A DNA stretch of 64,000 nt from JAIVJZ01 sp035645695 (lineage in GTDB: Bacteria > Acidobacteriota > Blastocatellia > Pyrinomonadales > Pyrinomonadaceae). Position numbers and translations under genes: made by a program. This document shows positions 19,065 to 28,333 of the stretch, one piece after another; the stretch's first letter is position 1, and every line of letters begins with the position of its first letter. The DNA lies in assembly GCA_035645695.1 (NCBI GenBank), contig DASQMC010000028.1, positions 16,174-80,173 on the forward strand, read 5' to 3'. A model generated the notes under the pieces. It saw only the letters and a list, made by a program, of their open reading frames with translations, was not told where the DNA came from and made no database searches.

Positions 19065-19457
19065 TCAGGCCGCCTCGCGTTGCGCGGCGAGCGCCGAATG
19101 GCGCATGGTCGTGAGCAGATGTTCGACATCGATAGGCTTCGTCAGGAAACCGTCAGCACCCTGCCGGAAACATGCTTTCTTCGTCTCGATGCTCTCGTCG
19201 GAACTGACGATATAGACCTTCGACGAAGGGCACTGCTCCTTGAGATAGTCGAGGATGCGTAGGCCGACTTCGGGCGAATCGAGCACCGGGGGCATATGCA
19301 GATCGAGGATCGAGATGACCGGCTCGAAGTTCGTCGCGCGGCGCATGGCGGAGGGGAAATCGCTCGCCGTCATCACGTCATACTCGTCGCACAGCGTCCA
19401 GTAAAGTTGCTGCCTGATGGCGGTTTCGTCGTCGACGATGAGAAGTTTCGGCTTCAA
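19065..19457 (-). CDS. Single-domain response regulator (receiver only)
   Basis: 130 aa. TTG 19457 is chosen because AAAGGAACAGGGA precedes it and the protein then starts KPKLLIVDDE. Asp pair (VDDE), phospho-acceptor Asp in ILDLHMPP, Ser in IVSSDE and Lys in LTKPID are all present. There is no output domain. The QQLYWTL and DLHMPPVLDSPEVGL stretches resemble the receiver of the PrsR-like regulator upstream (RQLFWAL, DLHLPPDLDGISEGL), so it probably derives from it and may share its kinase. Confidence 0.88.
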   Translation of the reverse strand: MKPKLLIVDDETAIRQQLYWTLCDEYDVMTASDFPSAMRRATNFEPVISILDLHMPPVLDSPEVGLRILDYLKEQCPSSKVYIVSSDESIETKKACFRQGADGFLTKPIDVEHLLTTMRHSALAAQREAA

Positions 19458-19697
19458 CGTCCCTGTTCCTTTCCGCCACCGGCGACTTCGGAGAGCGTCC
19501 GGCACCAACTCTTAAAAATCTCAACTCACTTCCGGCTTGATGCCTGATATACATCGCAACACATGTGCCACAACTGGCGAAGGACGTATTACGGCGGTTT
19601 GCGCCGGATTCGCGCCGACGAGGCTTATACCGGCGGGGCGCGTGTGTGAACCGGAGTGGACAAAACGCGGCTGAGTGTAGACAGGAGAGGACAGGGG

Positions 19698-19780
19698 AAA
19701 CGATGAAGTAGGAACGCGGAACGATGAATTGAAGACAGTTTGCTTTTACTTCATCGTTCCGCGTTCCTACTTCATCGTTT
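19698..19780. repeat. Perfect inverted repeat, family A (31-bp arms)
   Basis: Arms 19698-19728 and 19750-19780 are exact reverse complements. Right arm abuts the stop codon of the PrsR-like gene. It is part of the 19458-19779 gap, which has no coding signal otherwise. Confidence 0.85.
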
Positions 19781-21213
19781 TACGTTGCTATGTTTAGTTC
19801 GACGATGAGGCGGTGAAAGTAGGAGCGGCTGATGCCGAGGCGTTTGGCGGCGGCGGCCTTGTTGCCGCCTTCGGCGTGCAAAGCGTTGATGAGGAGGCGG
19901 CGTTTGAGGGCGAGCATTGCGCCTTCGAGCGTGGTTTCGTCGTCTTCGGGGCTGTTGTTCGAGGCCGCCGCCGCGCGGCGGATATGCAGCATCTTCTCCG
20001 GTAGAAACTCCGTGCCGAGCCGCGAGCCGGTGGTTAAGACGACGAGCCGTTCCATCAGATTTTCGAGTTCGCGGACGTTGCCCGGCCAGTCGTACTCCTG
20101 CAAGGCTTCGAGCAGCGCGGGGTCGAGCGAGGCAGGCGGTCGCCCGTGTTTGTCGGCGGCCTTCCCGGCGAAGTGCGCGGCGAGGATGGGGAGGTCTTCG
20201 CGCCGCTCGCGCAGGGCGGGCAGTTGCAGCGGAACCACGTTGAGGCGATAGAAGAGATCGCGGCGAAAGCGTTTTTCCTCCACTTCCTGTTCGAGATCGC
20301 GATTGCTGGCGGCGATGAGGCGGATGTCCACGTTCAGAGTTTTCTCGCTGCCGAGACGTTCAAAGGCGTGATCCTGTAAGACGCGCAGGAGTTTCACCTG
20401 CACGGCCTGACTGAGTTCGCCGATCTCGTCGAGAAAAAGCGTGCCGCCGTCGGCCAGTTCAAAGCGACCCATCCGCGCCTGCGTCGCGCCGGTGAACGCG
20501 CCGCGCTCGTGGCCGAACAGTTCCGACTCGATCAAATCTTCGGGCAGCGCGGCGCAACTGACGGCGACGAAAGGCTCCCCGGCGCGCGGGCTTTCTTCGT
20601 GGATGGCGCGGGCGAGCATCTCCTTGCCCGTGCCGTTCTCGCCCGCGAGCAGCACGGTCGCGCTCGTCGAAGCGACGGCGCGCGCCTGTTTCAGGATGCG
20701 TGCGAGCGCGGGCGAACTTCCGAGCAGGCGACCGAACCCGCGATAGGCATCGAGCGAAGCGCGCAACTTCAAGTTCTCTTCTTCGAGGTGGCGCACGCGC
20801 GCCGCCTGCCGGACGATGTGCGTGACTTCCGCCTCGTTGAAAGGTTTCTCGAAGAAGCCGTACGCGCCGCAGCGGATAGCTTTGAGGGCGATCTGGCGCG
20901 AGTTGCTGCCGGTGATGACCACGACGGGGATACTCGGCCGGGCGGCGCGCGCCGCCTCGATAACGGCCAGCCCCTCGCTGATGCCGTCGAGATCGGGCGG
21001 CAGGTGCAGATCGCAGACGACCACCTCAACGCGCCCCGTGCGCAACTGCGCGATGGCCGCGTCGCGCGAATCGGCTTCGAGAACGTGGTGCTCCGAGTCG
21101 AGCGCCCAGAAAAGCTGACGCCGCAAAACCTGATCATCGTCAACGACGAGCACGGTCGCTTTATCAGTCGTGTTTTCCGGCGTGTGTTCAATCATCGGGC
21201 GTGTGACCGGCAT
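19780..21213 (-). CDS. Sigma54-dependent response regulator, PrsR-like
   Basis: 477 aa: receiver (residues 18-135; VVDDD, phospho-Asp in VVCDLHLPP, Lys in FEKPF), AAA+ sigma54-interaction domain (about 160-385; Walker A GENGTGKE, GAFTGA in ELFGHERGAFTGA, LFLDEIGEL), and a C-terminal Fis-type HTH (GGNKAAAAKRLGISRSYFHR). The receiver, with its DLHLPPDLDGISEGL insertion, resembles the PEP-CTERM-box regulator PrsR. It activates sigma54 promoters when phosphorylated, most likely by the kinase 113 bp upstream. No PEP-CTERM or exosortase gene is in the window. Confidence 0.88.
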   Translation of the reverse strand: MPVTRPMIEHTPENTTDKATVLVVDDDQVLRRQLFWALDSEHHVLEADSRDAAIAQLRTGRVEVVVCDLHLPPDLDGISEGLAVIEAARAARPSIPVVVITGSNSRQIALKAIRCGAYGFFEKPFNEAEVTHIVRQAARVRHLEEENLKLRASLDAYRGFGRLLGSSPALARILKQARAVASTSATVLLAGENGTGKEMLARAIHEESPRAGEPFVAVSCAALPEDLIESELFGHERGAFTGATQARMGRFELADGGTLFLDEIGELSQAVQVKLLRVLQDHAFERLGSEKTLNVDIRLIAASNRDLEQEVEEKRFRRDLFYRLNVVPLQLPALRERREDLPILAAHFAGKAADKHGRPPASLDPALLEALQEYDWPGNVRELENLMERLVVLTTGSRLGTEFLPEKMLHIRRAAAASNNSPEDDETTLEGAMLALKRRLLINALHAEGGNKAAAAKRLGISRSYFHRLIVELNIAT

Positions 21214-21326
21214 GGTGAGAATAAAGTCCGTCCTTCGCCGGGGACGCGCTTTTCGGGCGCACGCCGGACAGTTAAACAGGGGCGCAATGTTTAATGAACT
21301 CTTTGATAGCGTAAGGGGAACTTAAC

Positions 21327-23330
21327 TCAACCGGCCGCTCCCGTCTTCGCGGCAGCCTTCGATTGCGAAGACTTTTCGGCCGACCGTGCATGTGTAGCCA
21401 TGAGCGGGATGGATGGTAGCACGACGCGGAAGCGCGTGCCAGACCCGATCTTCGATTTGACTTCGAGCCGGCCGCCGTGCGACTCGACGATCTCGCGACA
21501 GGTGAAGAGGCCGAGACCGATGCCGCGTTTCTTCGTCGTCGCGAAGGCGTGGAACAGGCGCGTGCGCATGAAGTCCTCGGTCATTCCCGGCCCCGTGTCT
21601 TCGACGCTGAAGTAGACCAGCGACTCGCTCTCGTGGCCTGCGGCGACCGTCAACCGCCCGCCGCGCCCGCCCATCGCCTCGAACGCGTTGACGATCAGAT
21701 TTTCCAACACGCGCTCGATCCGCTCGGCCTCGATCTGCGCGACGAGCGTGTCGGGCAATTCCGTCCGAATGTCGTAGAACTCGGCGCGCGGTTCGGCCGT
21801 CGCGGCCAGCACGCGCCGGATGACTGGAACGAGGTCGGCGGGGCGGGGCGCGATCCGGTATTCGCCGCTCAGAGACTTCACCGGCGCGCTCAGGCGCGCG
21901 ACGAGCGCGCCTAGTTTCTCCGTCGCCTGCCGCAGCGAAGAGACGGCATCTTCGCGAAACTCCGCACGGTGAAACTGTCGTTCCATGTTCGTGACGAGCA
22001 TCGAGAGGCCGGTGATGGCGTTTTTGAGATCGTGCGTGAGCATCGCCGAGAGGCGCACGAATGATTGGAACTGCCGCGTCTCGGCCTCGCGCGCAATGAG
22101 CTCGCGCAGGCGGTTGCTCATCTGGTTGAAGCCTTCGGCGAGCGCGTGCGTCTCGTCGTTGGCGCGCACTTCGATGCGCTGGTTGAGATCGCCCGCGCCG
22201 ATGGCCGCCGCCGCCTCCGTGACGCGCGTGATGCGGCGCGTGGCGCGCGTGACGACGGCGAAGACGAACAACGTGGCCGCGCCCGCCGCGAGCAGCACGA
22301 GCGCGAGCGAGGTGAGGCCGTCGCGTTTGAGGCTCGCCACGGCGCGAGTGTAATTCCCGGCGGCGGCCACGGAGAGGTCGCTGCCCGCGACGGGTTTGTA
22401 GGCGGCGAGCCAGCGGTTGCCGTCGGCCGGGACGGTGTAGAAATCCGTCCCGCTGCCGCCCGCCGCCATGTCGCGCGCGAAGACATCGAAGTAAGGCATG
22501 GCGACGCCCGCCGGTTGATACTTGAACGCATAGCTGGTGTGGTGGACGACGAGCCCCGTCTTATCCAGAACGAGCAGCAGGCGCGCGGCCTGCGCGCCGT
22601 TACCTCCTGCCCGCGCGGCGGCGTTGGCGGCAAAGGCCGTGGGATGTCCGGCGCGCCCGGCCTCCTGCAAAAGCGCTTCCAGTTTTAGTTCGGCGACGAG
22701 CGCGACGTGTGGCGGGCTGCGTTCGTCATCAGGCGAGAAGACGGGCACCGTGTAGACGATGCAGGGTATACCTTCGGCGTTGCGCGTCACGTTCGAGCGC
22801 AGGGGCTTCGCTTCCGAGGTTGACCAGACTCGCTCGTCGAGGGAAATTTTGTCGGGCAGCGCGTCGCCCGCCGTGACGCGCGGCGAAGAATTGCCCGCGC
22901 CCGGCGGCTCGATCCGAAATGGCGTGCTTCCGGTTCGCGACGCCGCCACCAGCGTGAGGGCGGTGTAGTAATCGCGGTTGTGTGAAACGAAACCGGCGAG
23001 CGCCGCCCGTATGGACTCCGGCATGTTCGCGCCCGCTTCGTCCGGCGCGGGCAAGCTATCACTCGACGCCGACGCCACGGGCTGCGAGGCGACGGCGCGC
23101 GCGTAGTCGCGCACCGCGCTCGCCTGCGCCAGTTCGTTCAAGTCAACTTCGCGTGCGCGCAGAGCGGTCTCTACATCATGTGCCACGCGCGACGCCTCCG
23201 CCTCGACCTCCTCGCGCAGCATCCCTCCGACGACCTTTAGGCTACTGCGATAGAACAGCCAGCCGCCGAGCAGCACGGGCGCGAGGCTGCCGGCGACGAA
23301 AAGGATTAAGAGTTTGGCGCGGAGGTTCAC
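21327..23330 (-). CDS. Membrane sensor histidine kinase, PrsK-like kinase core
   Basis: 667 aa. Membrane segment at residues 5-25, a large extracytoplasmic sensor region to about 325, a second membrane segment (LVLLAAGAATLFVFAVV, about 338-358), HAMP, then kinase. The phospho-His is in MLTHDLKNAITGL, a motif typical of PrsK. The ATPase has ENLIVNAFEAM (N box), EDTGPGM (G1) and GIGLGLFTC (G2). Transcribed just ahead of the sigma54 regulator and presumably phosphorylates it. The stimulus is unknown; the periplasmic domain is not recognised. Confidence 0.88.
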   Translation of the reverse strand: MNLRAKLLILFVAGSLAPVLLGGWLFYRSSLKVVGGMLREEVEAEASRVAHDVETALRAREVDLNELAQASAVRDYARAVASQPVASASSDSLPAPDEAGANMPESIRAALAGFVSHNRDYYTALTLVAASRTGSTPFRIEPPGAGNSSPRVTAGDALPDKISLDERVWSTSEAKPLRSNVTRNAEGIPCIVYTVPVFSPDDERSPPHVALVAELKLEALLQEAGRAGHPTAFAANAAARAGGNGAQAARLLLVLDKTGLVVHHTSYAFKYQPAGVAMPYFDVFARDMAAGGSGTDFYTVPADGNRWLAAYKPVAGSDLSVAAAGNYTRAVASLKRDGLTSLALVLLAAGAATLFVFAVVTRATRRITRVTEAAAAIGAGDLNQRIEVRANDETHALAEGFNQMSNRLRELIAREAETRQFQSFVRLSAMLTHDLKNAITGLSMLVTNMERQFHRAEFREDAVSSLRQATEKLGALVARLSAPVKSLSGEYRIAPRPADLVPVIRRVLAATAEPRAEFYDIRTELPDTLVAQIEAERIERVLENLIVNAFEAMGGRGGRLTVAAGHESESLVYFSVEDTGPGMTEDFMRTRLFHAFATTKKRGIGLGLFTCREIVESHGGRLEVKSKIGSGTRFRVVLPSIPLMATHARSAEKSSQSKAAAKTGAAG

Positions 23331-23494
23331 GTCGAAATTTTAAGCTGTGCCGTGTGAGTGAGGTCGCGGCCAAAGGCCGTCTGTGCGGGCGCTGACGGTC
23401 GCGCCGCAGATGCTAACGCGCAGCATGCAAACTGTCAAAAAATATCCGCGACGCTGCTCCATGTCCCCCGGCGGTTTCTATAGCCATTTACAAT

Positions 23495-23511
23495 CGCAGG
23501 GGGCACAGAGA
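23495..23511. repeat. Solitary family B repeat arm
   Basis: CGCAGGGGGCACAGAGA matches the outer end of one family B arm. The complementary arm is missing, so this is a remnant. It lies in the 23331-23541 gap. Confidence 0.6.
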
Positions 23512-23541
23512 AATTCATCGTATGCGAACGAGAGCCGGTAT

Positions 23542-24399
23542 CTATGATACGCGCGTGCGGCCGAACCCGGCGAGCAGCGGCGCGAGGCGCGCGACGACGA
23601 GCGGGTGCGCCGTGGCATTGGCGGCGCACAGGCCGTTGCGGTTCTGCACGTCGCCGGTGTTGTAGCGCAACGGTTCGCCCCAGAGGTCTGTCAACCGCCC
23701 CCCGGCTTCGGAGAGTATGGCTTCGGGCGCGCAGCTGTCCCAGTGTTTCGTGCGCGGCGAGAGGTGTATGTAGAGATCGCATTGCCGCTCGGCGATCAGT
23801 CCGGTCTTGATCCCGACAGAGCCGCGCCTGATCTCTTCGTTGAGGCCGAGCGCACGCATCACGGCGGACATGCGCGGGCTGTGATGATCGCGGCTCGTCG
23901 CCATGCGCATCCGCGCAAACTCCGTCTCGGTTGAGACACGCAGGCGCTCCGGCCGCGCCTCCGGCCTCGCGACCCACGCGCCCGCGCCGCACGCCGCGTA
24001 GTGCAGCACATCGGGCACGGGTTGATAGACGACGCCGAGCACCGGCGCGCCGTCTTCGACCAGTCCTATCTGCACGGCGAAGTCGCCGTTGCCGTCGATG
24101 AAACCCTTCGTGCCGTCGAGCGGGTCAACCATCCAGACGCGCGAGATGCTCAGGCGGCGCACGGTGTCGGGCGTCTCTTCGGATAACAGGCCGTCGGCGG
24201 GAAACTCGCGCTGCAAACCCGCGACGATCACGGCGTTGGCCGCATGGTCGGCCTGCGTCACGGGGTCTTCGTTCTCGCTCTTGTGGACGATGTCGAGCGG
24301 CCCGCCGTAATGTTCGAGCGCGGCCGCGCCCGCCGCCCGCGCGAGCGAGATCGCCCGCGAGAGTTCGCGTTCGTAAAGATTGCCGCCCTCTGTTTCCAT
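23542..24399 (-). CDS. cysQ: CysQ-like 3'(2'),5'-bisphosphate nucleotidase
   Basis: 285 aa from ATG 24399; a TTG six codons upstream is an alternative. Inositol-phosphatase fold with LSEETPDT, VDPLDGTKGFIDGNGDF and WDSCAPEAILSEAGG. DGTKGF rather than DGTTNY is the mark of the CysQ/BPNT subgroup. Probable reaction: adenosine 3',5'-bisphosphate to AMP, recycling the by-product of sulfate activation. No sulfate-assimilation genes nearby. 75 bp downstream of the decarboxylase gene on the same strand. Confidence 0.85.
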   Translation of the reverse strand: METEGGNLYERELSRAISLARAAGAAALEHYGGPLDIVHKSENEDPVTQADHAANAVIVAGLQREFPADGLLSEETPDTVRRLSISRVWMVDPLDGTKGFIDGNGDFAVQIGLVEDGAPVLGVVYQPVPDVLHYAACGAGAWVARPEARPERLRVSTETEFARMRMATSRDHHSPRMSAVMRALGLNEEIRRGSVGIKTGLIAERQCDLYIHLSPRTKHWDSCAPEAILSEAGGRLTDLWGEPLRYNTGDVQNRNGLCAANATAHPLVVARLAPLLAGFGRTRVS

Positions 24400-24474
24400 G
24401 TGCGCCCGCCCGCTCAAGTTTCTCTACATCTCCGAATGGTTGATTCGGCATTTAACCAATAATGCTTTTTGCTT

Positions 24475-26073
24475 TTACGTCTCGTGCGCCGCCTCGCGGA
24501 TGATCTCCAGCGTCGCTTCGATGTCGCGCCGCGTCGTGCGGAAGTTGACGATGCAGGCGCGCAGGGCGAAGCGGCCTCGCAGGCGCGCGTTCGACACGTA
24601 AGCCCGCCCGCCGTGTTGCACCACGCGCATGATGCGTTCGTTCAACTCGTCCACTTCCTCTTCGGCGCGTGCACGCTCGGCCGCGTCGGCCGAGACGAGC
24701 CGTGGCCGCGCGCCGTCCGGCACATAACGAAAACAACAGATGCTCAGTTCGACCGGCGCGAGCAGTTCAAAGTCTTCCGCCGCTTCGACGAGTGCGCCGA
24801 AGTAAGCGGCGAGCGCGTTGTCGTCCGTAATAGCGGCGGAGATGGCCTGCGCGCCGTAGTAGCGCAGCAGCATCCAGATTTTCAACGCGCGGAAGCGTCG
24901 CGACAACTCCACGCCGTAGTCGAAGAAGGCGAACGACTCCTCCTCCGTCTCTTCAAAAATTTTGATGTACTCCGCGTCGCCGACCGTCCACGCGGCGCGC
25001 ACCCGCGCCGCATCGCGAAAGAGCAGGCAGCCGCAATCAATCGGCGTGTAGAGCCACTTGTGCGCGTCGAGCGCGACGGAATCCGCCTCGGCGAGTCCGT
25101 CGAAGTGCGCGCGCTTCGACGCGTCGGCGGCCGCGAGCGCGCCGTATGCGCCGTCGATGTGGAACCACAGGTCGAACTCGCGCGCGACTTCCGCGATGCG
25201 AGCGAGGGGATCGACCGCGCCCGTGTTGACCGTGCCCGCGCTCGCCACCACGCAGCAGGGCTGAAAGTTATCGCTCGCGTCGCGCTCGATCATCTCGCGC
25301 AGTCGCCGCACGTCCATGCGAAAATTCTCGTCCGATTCGACGACGCGCACCTGCTCGCGCCCGAAGCCCAGAATGTCCGCCGCCTTCGCAATCGACATGT
25401 GCGCCTGATCCGAGACGTAGATCGTCGCCGGACGCGCGGCGTGCCACAGACCCTTCTGCGACGCGTCGAAGCCGCGCCCCGCCGCCGCCGTCTCGCCCAC
25501 GCCTGAACCGGCGGCTCGCGCCTTCGTGCGATGCGCGACGTAGAGCGCGTTCAGATTCGCCATGGACCCGCCGCTCGTCAACAAACCGCCCGCCCCTTTC
25601 GCATAGTTTATGAGCGCGGCGAGCCAGCCGACGACCGTCTGCTCCACCCGCGTCGCCGCCGGGGACGAACGCCAGGCGGGGACGTTCTGGTTGAGCGCGG
25701 AGGCGATGAGGTCTGCGAACGCTCCGGCGGGCGTCGAAGGCGAAGCGACGTAGCCGAAGAAGCGCGGGTGCCCGCTGTGGCGGCTGCCCTCGAAGATGCG
25801 ACGGCAATCGGCGAACACTTCGTCGAGCGGATCGGGGGCGACGGGCAGCGGCGCGTCGAACTGCGCGGCCAATTCGGCGTAAGGCGTGTATGTCAGGATC
25901 GGCGACGCGGAGACGCCCCGAAAATAGTCCGACACCAGTTCGACGGCGCGTGCGGCGAGTTCGCCGAACGCCTCGTCCGAAATGTCGAGCGAAGAGGCGC
26001 GTATGCCGTCGCCGCCGTCGTCAAGCGGCTCTCTCTCGCCGGGGTTTCCTTCTTCTCGCATGTCGCTGCTCAT
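24475..26073 (-). CDS. PLP-dependent group II amino-acid decarboxylase
   Basis: 532 aa. The PLP Lys is in LDAHKWLYTPIDCG. Other motifs are LLTSGGSMANLNAL, ASAGTVNTGAVDPL, WFHIDGAYGA and SDQAHMSI. This is the pyridoxal-dependent decarboxylase family covering aromatic amino acids, tyrosine and glutamate. The exact substrate cannot be told from sequence, although the length and motif set resemble aromatic-L-amino-acid decarboxylases. An N-terminal extension of about 25 acidic residues is poorly conserved; the next in-frame Met is residue 5. Confidence 0.88.
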   Translation of the reverse strand: MSSDMREEGNPGEREPLDDGGDGIRASSLDISDEAFGELAARAVELVSDYFRGVSASPILTYTPYAELAAQFDAPLPVAPDPLDEVFADCRRIFEGSRHSGHPRFFGYVASPSTPAGAFADLIASALNQNVPAWRSSPAATRVEQTVVGWLAALINYAKGAGGLLTSGGSMANLNALYVAHRTKARAAGSGVGETAAAGRGFDASQKGLWHAARPATIYVSDQAHMSIAKAADILGFGREQVRVVESDENFRMDVRRLREMIERDASDNFQPCCVVASAGTVNTGAVDPLARIAEVAREFDLWFHIDGAYGALAAADASKRAHFDGLAEADSVALDAHKWLYTPIDCGCLLFRDAARVRAAWTVGDAEYIKIFEETEEESFAFFDYGVELSRRFRALKIWMLLRYYGAQAISAAITDDNALAAYFGALVEAAEDFELLAPVELSICCFRYVPDGARPRLVSADAAERARAEEEVDELNERIMRVVQHGGRAYVSNARLRGRFALRACIVNFRTTRRDIEATLEIIREAAHET

Positions 26074-26140
26074 TTAACTCCGGGTGTCCATCCACGCAGG
26101 CACGCGAGCGCACGGAAGATGCGCGGGGGAGACATAGAGC

Positions 26141-26234
26141 GATCTCGAATTTGAAATCTCGAATTTGAAATCTCGAATCGTCTTCCTATGTGCGCATTGA
26201 ATTTGAAATCTCGAATTGTCTTCCTATGTGCGCA
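26141..26234. repeat. Direct repeats of GAATTTGAAATCTC
   Basis: Three copies of GAATTTGAAATCTC plus a duplicated GTCTTCCTATGTGCGCAT block. Part of the 536-bp gap 26074-26609, which is otherwise non-coding. Confidence 0.7.
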
Positions 26235-26405
26235 TATTGCGCCTGCGGTATTGAACGCTTTCCTCATCCGATTATGGTTCGTGAACGGGAGTTGAAACCC
26301 TAGCACACCGCACGCGCTTCCCTGAAATATTCTTGCCGCGCCGCGCCCCGAACGCTTATAGTTTGTTCACACGACCGAATACTATCCCGATTTTTAACGA
26401 GAACG

Positions 26406-26589
26406 CGTTGCGATGAACGCGGAAGGAAAAATGAGAAGACAGGAGCCAGAAGTCAGGATTCAGAAGGAAGACGAGGGCGTGTTTTATTCCGGCTCCTGAC
26501 TCCTGACTTCTGGCTCCTGTCTCCCTGACTTCTGCTGTCTGTCTCCTGCTTTCAGTTCATCGTTCCGCGTTCCTACTTCATCGTTTCAC
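26406..26589. repeat. Composite inverted repeat, family A with inner AGTCAG arms
   Basis: The outer left arm is degenerate (GCGATGAACGCGGAAGG) and the outer right arm is intact (GTTCATCGTTCCGCGTTCC). Inside are CAGGAGCCAGAAGTCAGG and its reverse complement. It ends 20 bp before the aldo/keto reductase start. Confidence 0.75.
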
Positions 26590-26609
26590 ACAAACCGGAG
26601 GGTTTAATC

Positions 26610-27740
26610 ATGTCCATCACAGGCCACGCCACGACCGAGGGGACGACGCGCTACCGCGAGCGTTTGCAGCGGGAGACGATTGCCGCGAACCATTTCCGGC
26701 TGGAACAGAATCTCTGGCTCTCTTCGCTCGGCATCGGCACGTATCTCGGCAAGCCCGATGCGGAAACGGACGCGCGCTATACCGAATCGGTCGCGCGCGC
26801 CGTCGAACTCGGCGCGAACGTCGTCGATACGGCGGCGAACTATCGTTTCCAGCGCAGCGAGCGTTCAATCGGCGCGGCCTTGCAGTCGCTCGTCGAAAGC
26901 CGGAAGGTCGCGCGCGACGAGGTGGTCGTCTGCACGAAGGGCGGCTACATCCCTTTCGACACAGACCCGCCCGCCGGGCAGGATGGCGTGCGCCGTTACG
27001 TCGAAGAGACTTTCATCCGCACGGGCGTCGCCGAAGCGTCCGACTTCGCGGCGGGCAGTCATTGCATGACGCCGAAATATCTTGCGCACCAGATCGATCA
27101 GTCGCTCCGAAACATGCGCCTCGCGGCCATCGACGTGTACTACATCCACAACCCCGAGACGCAACTCGGCGTCGTCTCGCGCGAAGAATTCGAGACGCGC
27201 CTCGCCGCCGCGTTCGGGCAACTCGAACGCAGCGTCGCCGACGGCAAGATCAAAAATTACGGTGTGGCGACCTGGAACGGCTTCCGCGTCGCGCCCACGG
27301 CACAAGGCTATCACTCGCTCGAACGCATGCTCGAACTCGCGCGCGAGGCCGGGGGCGACGGCCATCATTTCCGCTTCATTCAACTGCCCTTCAACCTCGG
27401 GATGCCCGAAGCGCTCACGCAGTCGAATCAAACTTTTCAGGGCGCGCAAGTGTCGCTGCTCGAAGCGGCGCGCGCGCTCGGCGTGACGGTGGTGGCGAGC
27501 GCGTCGATCTTGCAGGGCAAGGTGGCGCGCGATCTCTCCGAAGACATACGCGAACCGCTCGGCTCGCTCGCCTCCGACGCGCTCACCGCCATACAGTTCA
27601 CGCGCTCCACGCCCGGCATCACCACCGCGCTCGTCGGCATGAGTCGGCGCGCCCACGTCGAAGAAAATCTCCAGCTCGCGCGCCTCGACCCCACGCGCCC
27701 GGATCAGTATCAACGCCTGTTCTCGGCGGGAGCGGAGTAG
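26610..27740 (+). CDS. Aldo/keto reductase
   Basis: 376 aa, somewhat longer than the usual 300-340. ATG 26610 has GGAGG eight bases upstream. AKR features: GIGTYLG early, VDTAANYRFQRSER containing the catalytic Asp and Tyr, VCTKGGYIP with the Lys, and YYIHNPETQ with the His position. The C-terminal NADPH-binding part includes TTALVGMSRRAHVEEN. It has about 25 extra residues at the N-terminus and an insertion around the FDTDPPAG loop. Substrate unknown. Confidence 0.88.
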   Translation: MSITGHATTEGTTRYRERLQRETIAANHFRLEQNLWLSSLGIGTYLGKPDAETDARYTESVARAVELGANVVDTAANYRFQRSERSIGAALQSLVESRKVARDEVVVCTKGGYIPFDTDPPAGQDGVRRYVEETFIRTGVAEASDFAAGSHCMTPKYLAHQIDQSLRNMRLAAIDVYYIHNPETQLGVVSREEFETRLAAAFGQLERSVADGKIKNYGVATWNGFRVAPTAQGYHSLERMLELAREAGGDGHHFRFIQLPFNLGMPEALTQSNQTFQGAQVSLLEAARALGVTVVASASILQGKVARDLSEDIREPLGSLASDALTAIQFTRSTPGITTALVGMSRRAHVEENLQLARLDPTRPDQYQRLFSAGAE

Positions 27741-27795
27741 CGACGGCGACGACGCGCGCCGGGCGCGACATTGCCTTCAACATGGAGAAGTACGG

Positions 27796-28155
27796 ATGAC
27801 GCAAGCGGAGATGAAATCTTTCGCGGACTTTTGGCCGCACTATCTGGCCGAACACAGCCACGCCGGTACGCGCCGCCTGCACGCGGCGGGCACGCTCGCG
27901 AGCACCGGTCTCGCCCTCGCGCTCGTGGCGAGGGGTCGCTGGCGTTGGCTGCCCGTCGCGCTCGCCACCGGCTACGCGGCGGCGTGGGGCAGCCACTTCT
28001 TTATAGAACGTAATCGCCCCGCCACCTTCAAACACCCGCTCTGGTCTTTCGCCGCCGACTACAAGATGGTTGCGTTGATGCTGGCCGGGAAAATGCCGGG
28101 AGAAGCGGGGCGAGGGGCGTTGGAGGGCGGTCGTGTAAAGTCATCGGACGTTTAG
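27796..28155 (+). CDS. DUF962 / Mpo1-like membrane protein
   Basis: 119 aa. FADFWPHYLAEHSHAGTRRLHAAG is typical of DUF962, followed by two hydrophobic segments (about 31-66) and SHFFIERNRPATFKHPLWS. Yeast Mpo1 of this family is an Fe-dependent 2-hydroxy fatty acid dioxygenase, with conserved His residues that are also seen here. Function in bacteria is inferred only. Follows the reductase after 55 bp. Confidence 0.82.
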   Translation: MTQAEMKSFADFWPHYLAEHSHAGTRRLHAAGTLASTGLALALVARGRWRWLPVALATGYAAAWGSHFFIERNRPATFKHPLWSFAADYKMVALMLAGKMPGEAGRGALEGGRVKSSDV

Positions 28156-28190
28156 ATCGTTTTGGCTTGAGCGTGTGGGGAGCAAGGATT

Positions 28191-28280
28191 TAACGCAGAG
28201 GTCACGCAGAGAAGCGCGGAGGCTTGAGTGATGTTCAAGCCTCCGCGCTTCTCTGCGTGACCTCCGCGCCTCTGCGTTGA
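28191..28280. repeat. Imperfect inverted repeat (family C)
   Basis: Left arm TAACGCAGAGGTCACGCAGA onward to 28227, right arm 28235-28280. Stem of about 37 bp between convergent genes. Single copy in this window. Confidence 0.8.
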
Positions 28281-28333
28281 TGATGAGATCGCCGGACGCT
28301 CAAGCGACGATTGACGACGACCGACTTCGCAAA

